A DNA stretch of 30,000 bases from Chromera velia. Taxonomy: Eukaryota; Sar; Chromeraceae. The DNA lies in assembly GCA_018398765.1 (NCBI GenBank), contig JAHBMJ010000201.1:1-30000 (forward strand), given 5' to 3'. The translations under genes were made by a program, and so were the position numbers. A model generated the notes under the pieces. The model made no database searches. It was not told where the DNA came from and worked only from the letters and a program-made list of their open reading frames with translations. Of this stretch, positions 20,062-29,149 are shown in pieces. The stretch's first letter is position 1. Every line of letters begins with the position of its first letter.

Positions 20062-23000
20062 ATGTTCTTTTGCGGTGTGTGCTTGAAGAGAAAAGTGTTG
20101 TGGAGGAAAAAGCAGAAGCAGCCGTTTCTATTCTTGCTTCTCTTGTGTTTAGTTGCCTCTCTGTCGTTCCCCCCTCACACGGATGCTTTCACACACCCTT
20201 CCTTGCTCCACGCACATCTGAAGAGCGCCCGAGACACCAGCAGAAGAGAGAGAACAGAGCGTATTGATACACAGAGGCCGAAAGAGCAGCAGGGACAGAG
20301 CCTCTTTGCAATTCCGCAGCACCTTCGAAACGGCGATGACGGAAAAGATCCATCGTTCAAGAAGATCAGGCCCTGCCGCAGTCATGCAACACCACTTCAA
20401 CCCGCACAGACTCAGTCATCCGACAGAAGGGTGAAGGAGCCGACGACAGTGTTGCACTCCCACTGGAACTCCCGGCTTCCTGACAACCTGAAGGTGGTTG
20501 TCTTTGGGGGGGGCAATTTCGCTCTTGCGATGGCTTCTCTGTTTGCTCGGAAGAACATCCCAGTGACGATGCTGCTCCGGGATGCCGGGGTTGCTGATCA
20601 CATGAACACAGAGAGACGGCACCCGAAATACATGAGTGACCTCCAGATACCCGACGGGCTCTCTGCGACTGCAGATCCCGAGGAGGCCCTCAGGGGTGTC
20701 ACGCACATATTTCACTGTGTGCCCTGCCAGTACAGCCGTGAGTTCCTCAAAGGAGTGGCCGAATTTGTGCCACCAGGGACACCCATAGTCTCAGCTTCAA
20801 AGGGCATTGAGGTGGGCACTCTGTGTCTGATGAAAGATGTGATCAAGGAGTCCATCCAAGGCACTTACCCAACAGCGTTCATAAGCGGGCCCTCGTTCGC
20901 TCGGGAGATCGTCCAGTGCCTCCCGACTGCTGTGGTCGTTGCGAGTGAGGAAAAGGAATTCGCGAGAGAAGTCCAAAAGATGATGAAGTGCGATTACTTT
21001 CAGGTTCGTCAGAGTAAACCAAGGAAGAACTCCAGCAAGCATCATTCGGACTCACTTTCTTTCAAAATCCGGCCTTCCCTACAGCCCGCCTGTTTCTCCG
21101 TCTATCTGTCTGTGTGTGCTTCTCCATCTGTTTCATTCTGCCCTGACCTTTCTACGAGTGGCGCCGTCCTTCATCTTGTCCCTTTCTCCTGTTGATTCCA
21201 TTCTTTTGTGGCTTCCATTGCTCTCTGAACTCTGCCACCCCCCCCCTTTTGGGGGTTTTATGGGAAGAGCAACAAAACGTGCCACAGCTGAATCGGAAAA
21301 ACACACACGATAGAAAATAAGAGAGCAAACAATACACACAAAAACAAAGTCTGATCGTTATCTTTGTGAGATCTGTCGACTGATTGTATGACACTTGCGC
21401 TTTTGGTTCTTCATCTTGGTCTCCCAAACAGACCTAGTGCAGCGTCCATCTCTGAGCTCACTGGGCAAGCCACAAGTCTCTTTCTTTTCCAAAGGTGGAT
21501 TCGGCAGGTCTCAAGCTTGTGGATTGTAATTGCTTGTGAACGCTCCCTGCAATACATTCGTTTCTGTCCTGCCTGGTGCTTTCTCTGCAGGTTCTCACAA
21601 CGACTGACGTGATGGGGGTGGAGCTCGGGGGAGCGATAAAAAATGTGGTCGCAATCGCTGCAGGGATCTCAGAGGGGCTTGAGCTCGGTGAGTGAATTGC
21701 GCCTCTGTCTGCTTGCCTTCCCGACTATCTATCTGTCAACGAGGAGAAAAGAGAAGAAGAGCAAAAAAAAGAAACATGAGTTGTTCCCTTCTATCAGTCT
21801 GTACATACCTCTCTAGCTGTTTGTTTGTCTGTATGTGTCCGTCTGTTTGTTCGTCGGTCTGTGTCTTTTCCTTTCACACCAGGGGAGGCCAGCCGGTGGT
21901 GCTGTGTGGGATTGAAAAAAGTTCATCTGACAAGCTGGGGATTTGACCAAAGGGAAAAGTGCTGTAATGATATTTTTGTGGATGAGCGTAGAAGAAAGGA
22001 AGGCAGTGCATTTATTCTTTGAAGACCTTTCTTTCTTTCTCTCTCTGCCTGTGCGTGTATGTCTGTACATTCATGCAGGCATGAACGCTCAGGCAGCGCT
22101 GGTGACGGCAGGCACGATGGAGATGCGGCGGGTGGGGGCTCTGATGGGAGCGCAGGCCTCTACGTTTGCAGGTAGAGAGAGGGAGAGGGGTATCTTGAAT
22201 AGTCTCTCTCACCGAGCTGTTGTGATCACGGTCGTCCATGCTGTTTTTGTAGAGTGGGTCTGTCTGCGTCAGTCAGGAGGGCTTCTCTCCGTCTGCTGTC
22301 TTCTCTCTGTACACATTCACATGTGTGTTGATGAGTGTGATTCATTGCGAAGTGATACTTCAGCACAGAAATACCCAGTGTTGGCGTGTAACTTACACCC
22401 AGCGTGTGAGAATGATGATGGTGTCGAATACATTATCGAGTGCAGGACTGAGCGGTGCAGGAGATGCATTTGCAACTTGCTTCGGTCCACTGTCTCGGAA
22501 CCGAGCCCTGGGGGTCCGTCATTTGCTGTTTGTTGTCTTTCCGCCTCTGTGTACAGTCTCCTTGCCGTTTTGGGGGCGTGTCAGCAAACAAAGCGCGTGA
22601 CAGAACTGGGTCTCTCTTTTCCTTTGCGTGTGAGTGCGAGTTTGCCTGTCTGAAGTCTCAGTGGAGTGTGATTTTTGCCCGCTTCTTTATGTGAATAATA
22701 TCTCTCTGTGAAGTTCAAACAGCAAGTTGGATTGCTGTCTGCATTTGCTGAAAAAGGGTGTGCACATTTCCGCAGGATCTCAGTTCAATATTTCCACTCA
22801 CAAGGAAGAAAGGGGAAAAGGAAAGAAGAACCAAAAATGGAAGAACGTGTGGGTGCACGGAGAATTTCACGGTATGAGTGGGTGCATGGTGCATGGTGCA
22901 GAATCGTCTCGGAAGAGGAGAAACGATGGAGGCAATCCTTTCGTCGTCTCGGGAAGTTGCAGGTTGGTGGGAAGGGAGGTGGGAAGGGTGAAAAGAAGGG

Positions 23001-23468
23001 GGGAAATGTGTTCTCTCTCTCTCACACACATACACACACACTCAATCTAAAGCCTATTTCTCTGCCTTTTTCGGAACCTTCATGAAATCTCTCGACCTTT
23101 TTTCTGTCTTCGTCTCTGCTTGTAATAGTTCCTCCTATATACCGCATCCATTTGTTCAGCCATCCATGTTTTCGTTCGACCGCTTCTCTTTGCTAGTTAT
23201 TAAAGGGTCTATTTTCCTTGACCTGGCTTCACGCAAGAAAAAGCCAGTTTTCACGCATATGCATCTTTGTGTGTTGGAAGCGAATTACCAAATGACCTCG
23301 TCTGTTTCTCGGCTGTTTGGATCGAAAGTTTTGTTCCAGACACGCTTAATCAGCGGGGCATTCTTGCTATCCACTGGCTCCGTATTCCCTCCTTCTCTTC
23401 GTCCCTCTTTTTCCGTCCTTCCTCCCCTCCCACCACCCCCCTCCTTCTCTTTTTTTTTTGTCGATCTT

Positions 23469-23517
<49 letters not shown>

Positions 23518-23837
23518 CTGTGTGTGTACATGTGTGTCTGTCTACCTATCTCCTCTGTCTCTGTCCACTTCCCTCTTTCTGTGTATTCCGCTCCGTCTCT
23601 CCGTTCCTCACATCCACGCTTTCTCTCTTTTTGTTGTCGTCTGCAGAGGGTGTGCAGACCTCCCGCAGTCTGCGGGCGCTAATCGAAGCGAAGTCGAGTG
23701 GATTTCGAAAAGACCTGAAGTTTCCGATCATCTTCGGGATTGCACAAATTCTGGATGGAGACATGACGCCCAGAGAGGGACTGGAACTGATCATGACCAC
23801 CCGGGCGCTCGATGCGGCCTATACTCGAATCAAGTGA
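20062..23837 (+). CDS. gpsA: Glycerol-3-phosphate dehydrogenase [NAD(P)+], plastid-targeted form
   Basis: Six exons: 20062-21003, 21591-21687, 22079-22171, 22446-22513, 22902-22962, 23647-23837 (TGA). All phases agree, giving 483 residues. The enzyme interconverts dihydroxyacetone phosphate and sn-glycerol 3-phosphate, the backbone donor for glycerolipids. Seen: nucleotide-binding loop [12 protein letters not shown] (residues 145-156), SASKGIE (244-250), SGPSFAREI (275-283), the catalytic-lysine segment [17 protein letters not shown] (Lys about 331), PLSRNRALG, then RLGRGETM and REVAEGVQTS across the exon 5/6 junction. The core starts near residue 140. The preceding 140 residues begin with a basic stretch and a hydrophobic segment ([15 protein letters not shown], 21-35), then DAF and a basic Ser/Thr/Arg-rich region. 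This is the signal-plus-transit layout of complex plastids, so plastid location is inferred. The ATG at 20062 was chosen because it leads directly into that signal; no earlier in-frame ATG follows the upstream stop. Confidence 0.93.
21735..21790 (+). repeat. Degenerate intronic copy of the TATC...GAAGA...GAAACAT core
   Basis: In intron 2 of the GPDH gene a CTGTC-rich stretch is followed by GAGGAGAAAAGAGAAGAAG and AAAGAAACATGAG, then CTGTCTGTATGTGTCCGTCTG. It resembles the core of the 6.6-7.7 and 12.4 kb minisatellite in the same transcriptional orientation, but it is divergent. The remainder of the intron has no supported feature. Confidence 0.4.
23464..23530. repeat. Intronic (CT)n-(GT)n microsatellite
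   Basis: A (TC)n run passes directly into (TG)n within the 22963-23646 intron of the GPDH gene, about 115 bases before the last acceptor. Open frames across it are artefacts. Confidence 0.9.
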
Positions 23838-24420
23838 TTGACTGAAGTGCTTCATCATTTTCCTTCCAGATTAAATGTGGTCTATGCATAGATTAAATGT
23901 GGTCTTGGGCAAGGCAATGTCGGACCATTGTCGGTTGATCAAATTTTAGTTGGTCGATGGAGCTCTAGGACCTTTTTTTAGAAAACATATCATAAATGTT
24001 TCTCAAACTAGGCTAGAAACTAGGGTGCAGCCTACCGTGCAGGGCCTAGGCTGTAACGCTCCTAAGCTAGCAAAATAAAATAGTAGTAAATTACTAGTAA
24101 TGCTAATTGTATGTTCTAGTGTATGTTCCGATTGTCATTCGTTGTTGATGCACGACGGCTGCCGGTTTAAAGCCCGGTTAAGTCGTATCATGACTCATAT
24201 GATCATCATTATAATAACAAAAAATTGGAGATGACTCTAGAGAGCGGGAGATGACTAGCAATTTAGTAAATCTATTACCTAATCTGTAGTGTTACTATAA
24301 GATGCATTAAGCCTGAGCCTTAGATTATAGAAGCCTTCTAAAATTATAGAATAACTAGGAATACGCCCTTAACTAGCTATAAATAATATCAATATAGTAC
24401 CGAAAGTTCCGAAACAGTAT
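23838..24420. other. Convergent intergenic spacer, AT-rich and CTAG-rich
   Basis: This follows the GPDH stop. CTAG recurs densely (about 24011, 24021, 24046, 24066, 24091, 24238, 24257, 24354, 24373). Short partly palindromic AT motifs such as TAAATTACTAGTAA occur. No gene is visible. It has the same character as 13.8-14.4 and 29.2-29.9 kb. Confidence 0.6.
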
Positions 24421-24834
24421 ACAAGGGAGAGAGTTTTGGAGAGAGAATCCTGATGAGCCACTAGCTGCCAATGTCTGAGGGAGATTCCTGGGAGAAGCGA
24501 ACTAGGAAGCGAAGGGAGGAGTCTAGGGAGGAGTCCCCCCGGAGGATCGGAGGGGGGGACGGATCGAGAGAGAACGAGAGAGAGAGACAGCCCCGGGAAA
24601 CGGAAAGGACAAGATGGAGGTTGAGAGGGAACGGGAGAGGGAGAGACAAACAGAAAGCGAAAGAGGGAGAGTTGGAAACGGGGGACGCACGCACACAGTC
24701 TCTGAGACTGTGCACGCACGCATGCGCAGTGCACACACACACACACACACACGCACACGCGTAGCGCGTGTCCGCAAACGTGCAATCACGCACGGACGGG
24801 CGCACAGGAGAAGAGAAAAAAAGAGAGAGAGAGA

Positions 24835-24917
<83 letters not shown>

Positions 24918-25035
24918 AGGGAGAGGGAGAGGGAGGGAGGGAGGGAGGGAGGGAGAGAGAGAGGAAGAGAGAGAGATGGGGGGAAGAGTGGACAAGGTGG
25001 GAGACAGAAGGGGAGAGGTGGCCGGAGTGCAGAGT
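24421..25035. repeat. Purine-strand region with (CA)n, (GA)n and (GGGA)n; contains a G-quadruplex motif
   Basis: The plus strand is purine-rich for about 600 bases. (CA)n runs lie near 24731 and 24837-24865. A purine-only tract of 111 bases runs from 24866 to 24976, passing from (GA)n to (GAGGGA)n to (GGGA)n. Positions 24931-24953 hold six GGG runs separated by single A, an ideal G-quadruplex pattern. Open frames on both strands are repeat artefacts. The region separates the convergent GPDH and DnaJ-type genes. Confidence 0.85.
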
Positions 25036-25236
25036 TCAGCAGAGGGTGTGTGACTTTTTGGTGGCTAGGGGGACAGAAACAGGGCTCATCATCTGAAAAC
25101 ATGCATCACGGTTGCTAGTTTCATCAAGCAATCCGTATATCCACCACCACTGTACCTGCCCCCTCTCTTGAATTGCCAAGGGTCCATTCATGCTTGCACT
25201 AGACTTGCTTCTGCCTTTGTTCTCCATCAATTGCAT

Positions 25237-26106
25237 TCATGAAAGTCCTGAATCTTCCAAGAGGCCCTCAGGGTCCCTGCTCCTTCGTGTTCTCAGCATG
25301 GGGGGAACAGCCATGCCGTCTCCCCTGCAGTTCACACACAGAACCTCACGTGTCCCCCTACACGTTGGGCAATCCACCTTTGTCACCTTCCCCGTCTCCT
25401 TCTCCAGAATTCTCAACACACCCGTGTCCCCACAACTTCCACACGCCAACGAACCACTCCCCCGGCAGTACGCGCATGTCTCCCGAGACTTCACCTTCTG
25501 CATCTTCAGCCAAATTGCTGTCAGAGACCCCCCCACACCCACAGACCCTCCCACCCAGGCAGCAGAGGCCCCGACTCTCCTGATATCCTCAGGCACTTGA
25601 GGGTTCACAACCTTCAAGAACGCAAGGATCGCATCCATCACATCCTCCCTCGACATGGACTTCGGCAGTGTCATGAACCCCAGAGTCAGGGGGGCATTGC
25701 CGTCTCCTTCTCCGAAGTCCATGGAGACCGGGACAATCCCATCAACCGACACGTCTCCCACTGTCTCCAGCCCTTCAGTTGAGATGCCGCTGTCTGAAAC
25801 GGCTGCTACCAGGGCGTCCGCGGCGTCTGCAGCTGCGACCACGAGGGAGGAGACGCCACTGCGGAGGTGCTCGACAACCGCTGGGTCATTCAGGTGGGTG
25901 AGGAAGGAACCATCCGTCGGGAGCAGACCTATCCTTGTGTGCGATGGTACTTGCAAGCTTCTTGATGTTCTGACACCCCCGGACCGCACAAACCCCAGCA
26001 GATCTGAGTGCTTGCTTCTGCGTCCATCTGCTAGAGAACACAGGAGACAGAAGAGCGTACAGACAAGGAAGATTGCGGTCATGATGCTTCTTGGATAAGT
26101 TCCCAT
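25237..26106 (-). CDS. DnaJ-type zinc-finger (CxxCxGxG) protein with signal peptide
   Basis: A single exon of 289 residues. Residues 1-28 are a signal-peptide-like segment (MTAIFLVCTLFCLLCSLADG), followed by a basic Ser-rich stretch that could be a transit peptide. A Gly/Ala-rich hydrophobic segment lies near 178-200. Four zinc-binding CxxC units follow at 211-214 (CAYCRGSG), 222-225 (CGSCGDTG), 246-249 (CPTCRG) and 257-260 (CVNCRGDG), the layout of the Cys-rich domain of DnaJ without any J domain. In plants such J-less proteins (the BSD2, LQY1 and ORANGE groups) act in plastids as folding or assembly factors. A similar role is inferred, with no specific orthologue claimed. Residues 60-170 are not recognised. 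The ATG at 26106 gives the longest signal segment; a second Met at residue 9 is an alternative. Confidence 0.85.
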   Translation of the reverse strand: MGTYPRSIMTAIFLVCTLFCLLCSLADGRRSKHSDLLGFVRSGGVRTSRSLQVPSHTRIGLLPTDGSFLTHLNDPAVVEHLRSGVSSLVVAAADAADALVAAVSDSGISTEGLETVGDVSVDGIVPVSMDFGEGDGNAPLTLGFMTLPKSMSREDVMDAILAFLKVVNPQVPEDIRRVGASAAWVGGSVGVGGSLTAIWLKMQKVKSRETCAYCRGSGSLACGSCGDTGVLRILEKETGKVTKVDCPTCRGTREVLCVNCRGDGMAVPPMLRTRRSRDPEGLLEDSGLS

Positions 26107-26384
26107 CGACTACAGATCGACCTACAGAAGAGGGTCGGGAAAGCAACGACTCAGAGATGAGCCTCCATGTTCCTACCAACCAGCTGCCCGCTTGGTTTGG
26201 CTGCATATAGGCAGCTCCCCCATGTCCCCTTCACATCGCACATGCACAACGGAAGTTGACGCACGCGCGCATATAATGAAAAGCAAAAAAAATTTAAGGA
26301 GCCGGCCGCGCGCGACGCGGTCGAAAAGGTTGCATGCATATATAGAAGAAATCGCGCGAAAATGAATTAATGCAGTCTATACGT
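26107..26384. promoter_or_regulatory. Upstream region of the DnaJ-type gene with CpG-rich patch and TGCATGCA
   Basis: A GCCGGCCGCGCGCGACGCGG patch lies at about 26301-26320, TGCATGCA at 26331-26338, then TATATAG. This combination of a CG-rich patch plus TGCATGCA recurs in the divergent region near 9.84-9.89 kb. It is probably promoter sequence for the minus-strand gene. No start site can be fixed. Confidence 0.4.
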
Positions 26385-26415
26385 TGCATTAGGTAATCCA
26401 ACTAATGAAGAGTCA
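26385..26415 (+). repeat. Left terminal inverted repeat
   Basis: 31 bases, starting TGCATTAGGTAATCCAACT. It differs from the right copy at two positions (A/G and A/C). Confidence 0.75.
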
Positions 26416-26498
26416 AATATATAGGATTTTATAGAAAAAATTCAAAAACTAATATTTTTTAAAATAATTTCTTTCTTTCATTCTTTTCGAACATGTTA

Positions 26499-27559
26499 TT
26501 ATTGGATGCAGAAGCATTTGTGTCCTTTTGCTAGCTCGCCACACCAACATTGCTTCTTCTTCCTTCCAGGCTTCTTCTTGGGCGCTGCAAGTTTCTCCAC
26601 ACACTCGGTACTGTATGGAGCATAGCATCTGACGTGAAACTCTCGACACTCAGGGTGGCGATGCCTGGGCCTCCCAGCTGCAACTTGCTCTTTTGAAGCA
26701 GGAACAGAAAGAAGATTCTCTCTATCAACTGTACAAACAGAGCTTCCTCCACATTCATGGAGGGGACCCCAACATCGGAAGCACAACAGGCAAGACTGTG
26801 CCCATAAAAGAGGAAGTCTCTGTGTCCACACCCGTTCTTCACCTTCCATCATGTGGTTTCTCCATCCAGGCCCCACAGCAAGAACTTCCCCCACAGTTTC
26901 CATAGGTAGACTGTCTTCCTGCAATCAATAAGCAAATTAAAAACTAAAATCAAATAGACATTCAATTTCATTCAGAAGAAGAAAATTTGTAAAGAATGCT
27001 AGCTGACCGTAAGATTAGGTCCGCACAAGAAAGAACCTTCCACTGCAGTCTTGTCAAACGGCACGGGATGACGCCCATCTCGCCCCACAATCCATCGATG
27101 AGCAAACATGCTCATCAACCAGTCCGTTTCCACATCAGCAGCTTCATATTTATTCTCTACAATGGCAACTATAAACACCCGAACTGTCCCTGTGCGTGCA
27201 GAAGCAAAGAAGTGAGAAGGCTTCCGGAAGTTGTCACCTGGAGGCACAATGTGCACTGACAGGTGTGGCAATGAAGGAAACCCAAAAACTCTTCCTTTTG
27301 CAACTTCTATTGCCCTTGCCTCCATCGGTGCCTTCTTTGCGCCAGAATATATTTTCACTGTATTCGTCTGAGTCTCATGGATGGTCACATAGTTCACCGT
27401 CCATCCAGCTTTGACCACCTTGTCAGATAAAGTGCTGCTGTGCTGTTGCAAATGAGATTCAATACTCGCAATCGATAAGAAAGAAAATCTGAACTCCTCT
27501 CCCACCCTTTTTTCCTCCGCGAAATGGGCCCATGCCCTTGTTGCCCAGTCAGGAAGCAT
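26499..27559 (-). CDS. Cys-rich protein encoded within the inverted-repeat element (candidate transposase or element protein)
   Basis: Exons 27559-27008 and 26918-26499 (TAA) are joined at an ACG|GTCAGC donor and a GATTGCAG acceptor, both phase 0, across an 89-base intron, giving 323 residues. Exon 1 is a globular-looking 184-residue region (motifs GWTVNYVTIHETQTN, WIVGRDGRHPVPFDKT) that I do not recognise. Exon 2 is Cys/His-rich: CLLCFRC, HECGGSSVC, HPECREFHVRC. It then has an AT-hook-like KKKPGRKKK and a final CWCGELAKGHKCFC, suggesting zinc-supported DNA binding. Its position inside terminal inverted repeats makes an element-encoded function likely, but I could not find a DDE/D catalytic triad by eye. 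The ATG at 27559 follows an in-frame stop; an upstream exon may exist. Confidence 0.55.
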
Positions 27560-27664
27560 CCCTCCGTTCCCGTTTTGTCTTCAGGACAGGCGTCATCAAC
27601 CAAAAAATTGAAATTCTGTTACCATCTTCCTCCCCTCTGACTCTTTTCACACATGCATCAGCTT

Positions 27665-27784
27665 TCAAAGCATCCAAAACTGCTGTATTTTCATCTCAAT
27701 CATAGCGGGTAATCTTTGCAAAATATAGGGGATCTCAACCCCAGTCTCCAATTTGTAAGACGCCTTCTCTCTAGAAGACGCCAT
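27665..27784 (-). pseudogene. Short ORF, possible decayed 5' part of the element gene
   Basis: A minus-strand ATG at 27784 opens 39 codons (MASSREKASYKLETGVEIPY at the start) and ends at TGA. Overlapping it in another frame is a coding-like stretch, ENTAVLDALKADACVKRVRG. I could not join either to the ATG at 27559 with consistent phases. Frame disruption of an older, longer protein is therefore a reasonable reading; unrecognised splicing is the alternative. Confidence 0.25.
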
Positions 27785-27976
27785 CCTGTCATGCAAGTTA
27801 AACAAGGGAAGAAACAGAAGAGAGCATCTTGGAGACGGTGTCATCTATTGTTGGAGTATTCAGTCAGTCAAAGCTGTTGTATAGCCGTCTACGCGATGCA
27901 TGCATGCGTACATATGCTTGCTGGGCCGCGCCGAGCCGCAGCCCCGTCATTTTGAACTCAATGCGCTCTCATGCAA

Positions 27977-28007
27977 TGACTCTTCATGAGTCGGATTACC
28001 TAATGCA
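27977..28007 (-). repeat. Right terminal inverted repeat
   Basis: The reverse complement starts TGCATTAGGTAATCCGACT. This copy also contains an internal hairpin, GACTC-TTCAT-GAGTC, not intact in the left copy. Confidence 0.75.
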
Positions 28008-28110
28008 TCAATTAAAGGAAGGCGTGCATGCATAACACATGCTTATTACAGGCAGTTCCCTTGTGTCTTTGACAAAAGCGGAAGCTCAAACCCATGCGAC
28101 GTTTGTGCAG

Positions 28111-28261
28111 GTGAGTTGATAGCTCTTTCGATCGCCGACCAGCACCAGCAACAGTTTTCTTTGTATAAAAGAGACGGAAAAATTCCTAGAACGAGCCGAC
28201 GGCTGCTTCATTATATATATATATATATATATATATGTATAAGTCTCGTGCAATTTTCCAG
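28111..28261 (+). other. Predicted 5'-UTR intron of the small membrane protein gene
   Basis: A strong donor (GTGCAG|GTGAGT at 28111) and an acceptor (ATTTTCCAG ending 28261) lie just before the ATG at 28276. An ATG at 28094 in the upstream exon would be out of frame after splicing, so the exon is best read as leader. A (TA)n run of about 24 bases lies inside at 28213-28236. Confidence 0.4.
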
Positions 28262-28275
28262 ATTGTGCTTTCATC

Positions 28276-28644
28276 ATGGTCCTTGTCCTCCCTTTTCGTG
28301 CCCTGTACGGGTTTCACAGTTTGCATGAAGCATTCGCAGGGCTAACAAACATCCTCAACCCGGCAGCGTTCGATTCCAAGCCCTCAGTGAAGTGGCAGGG
28401 CTCTCTTGGGTTTGCCCAACTCGCACTGTCGGTGCACACGCTGGTTTTCTTTCCGGACGTCAGCAGTCCAACAGGGGTGAAGGCTTCCCTTGTGGCCTTT
28501 GTGTTTCACTCTGTAGTTTCGGGACGGATGGTTCGAAATCACTTCATTGGGTCCAACAAGATCAAACCAAGCCAATTCTACAGTCACCTGGCCCTGGCGC
28601 TTGCTTTCGCTACGCACACCTTCTTAGCATGGACCTCTCAGTAG
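28276..28644 (+). CDS. Small integral membrane protein, about four hydrophobic segments, function unknown
   Basis: A single coding exon of 122 residues, starting at the first ATG after an in-frame TAA. Hydrophobic segments lie near residues 2-30, 42-60, 68-88 and 103-120, separated by short basic or polar turns (SVVSGRMVRNHF, SNKIKPSQFYSH). Size and spacing resemble small four-helix membrane families of the DoxX/DUF type, but I recognise no diagnostic motif and assign no function. It is transcribed divergently from the DnaJ-type gene, with the inverted-repeat element between them. It ends cleanly at TAG. Confidence 0.7.
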   Translation: MVLVLPFRALYGFHSLHEAFAGLTNILNPAAFDSKPSVKWQGSLGFAQLALSVHTLVFFPDVSSPTGVKASLVAFVFHSVVSGRMVRNHFIGSNKIKPSQFYSHLALALAFATHTFLAWTSQ

Positions 28645-28864
28645 TCGATCAAGCTCGAACCATGCCTGTAGGTGGCAGAGGCGCCCGTACAAGTACAAAA
28701 CTGCTTTGTCTGGAGGGTCTTGAGTACTTGGATGGATCATTTTCTTCTTTTCATATCCACAGCGGCACGTGTCCTGCATGATTCAGCAGACACACAGAGG
28801 AACTCACCCAGAAGAGTCTATATGAGGAAATGACCTGGGTCCGTTAGAAGGAGTGGACGTGTCC
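28645..28864 (+). other. Downstream region of the small membrane protein gene
   Basis: Probably 3'-UTR and spacer. No gene is visible, and no clear polyadenylation signal stands out. Confidence 0.4.
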
Positions 28865-29149
28865 TTATTTGGGTGAGTCAACAATTTGAAACACACCCTC
28901 TATGTAGGGAAGGCGGAGCGCATGGCGGAGTCTCCAAGCCATCCGCACATACTTGGTGGAGAGGCGGTCCATATTCCGAATGAAGTTGCTGCATGATGCA
29001 GGAAAACTCATGGTGCGGTCCATATGTGAAAGGACAGCGTTGAAACGTTTGAACCAAAGTACGCACTGGGGCTTGAATGAAGTTTGGTACGACTGTAATA
29101 TCACTGGTTGCCTGTAGCCAGCTCGATATGAAGAGAACACTTCATGCAA
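28865..29149 (-). CDS. Orphan ORF of 94 residues, hypothetical
   Basis: A minus-strand ATG at 29149 opens a frame of balanced amino-acid composition (HEVFSSYRAGYRQPVILQSY near the start, RMAWRLRHALRLPYIEGVFQ near the end) and ends at TAA. It is GC-richer than the AT-rich sequence upstream, where an in-frame TGA lies about 14 codons before the ATG. No family is recognised. It could be a real small gene, the last exon of a gene extending past the window, or a transposon remnant. Confidence 0.35.
   Translation of the reverse strand: MHEVFSSYRAGYRQPVILQSYQTSFKPQCVLWFKRFNAVLSHMDRTMSFPASCSNFIRNMDRLSTKYVRMAWRLRHALRLPYIEGVFQIVDSPK

Larger units (their letters stand above)
26385..28007. mobile_element. 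Putative DNA transposon of 1,623 bp bounded by 31-bp terminal inverted repeats
   Basis: Positions 26385-26415 and the reverse complement of 27977-28007 match at 29 of 31 bases, beginning TGCATTAGGTAATCC and ending ATGAAGAGTCA. Similarity stops abruptly on both sides, which is typical of terminal inverted repeats and not of a chance palindrome. Inside lies a two-exon minus-strand gene encoding a Cys-rich protein. I see no clear target-site duplication (left flank TATACGT, right flank TCAATTA). The element sits in the promoter interval between two divergent genes. The superfamily is not recognised. The interior may be decayed: upstream of the main ORF, coding-like pieces are in different frames. 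Confidence 0.6.

Noticed and set aside
22708..23085. Plus-strand ORF of 125 codons
   Set aside because: It overlaps GPDH exon 5 (22902-22962) in another frame. The rest is intron.
24461..25102. ORFs of 213 and 160 codons across the 24.4-25.0 kb region
   Set aside because: They are repeat artefacts of (CA)n, (GA)n and (GGGA)n, with no protein-like composition.
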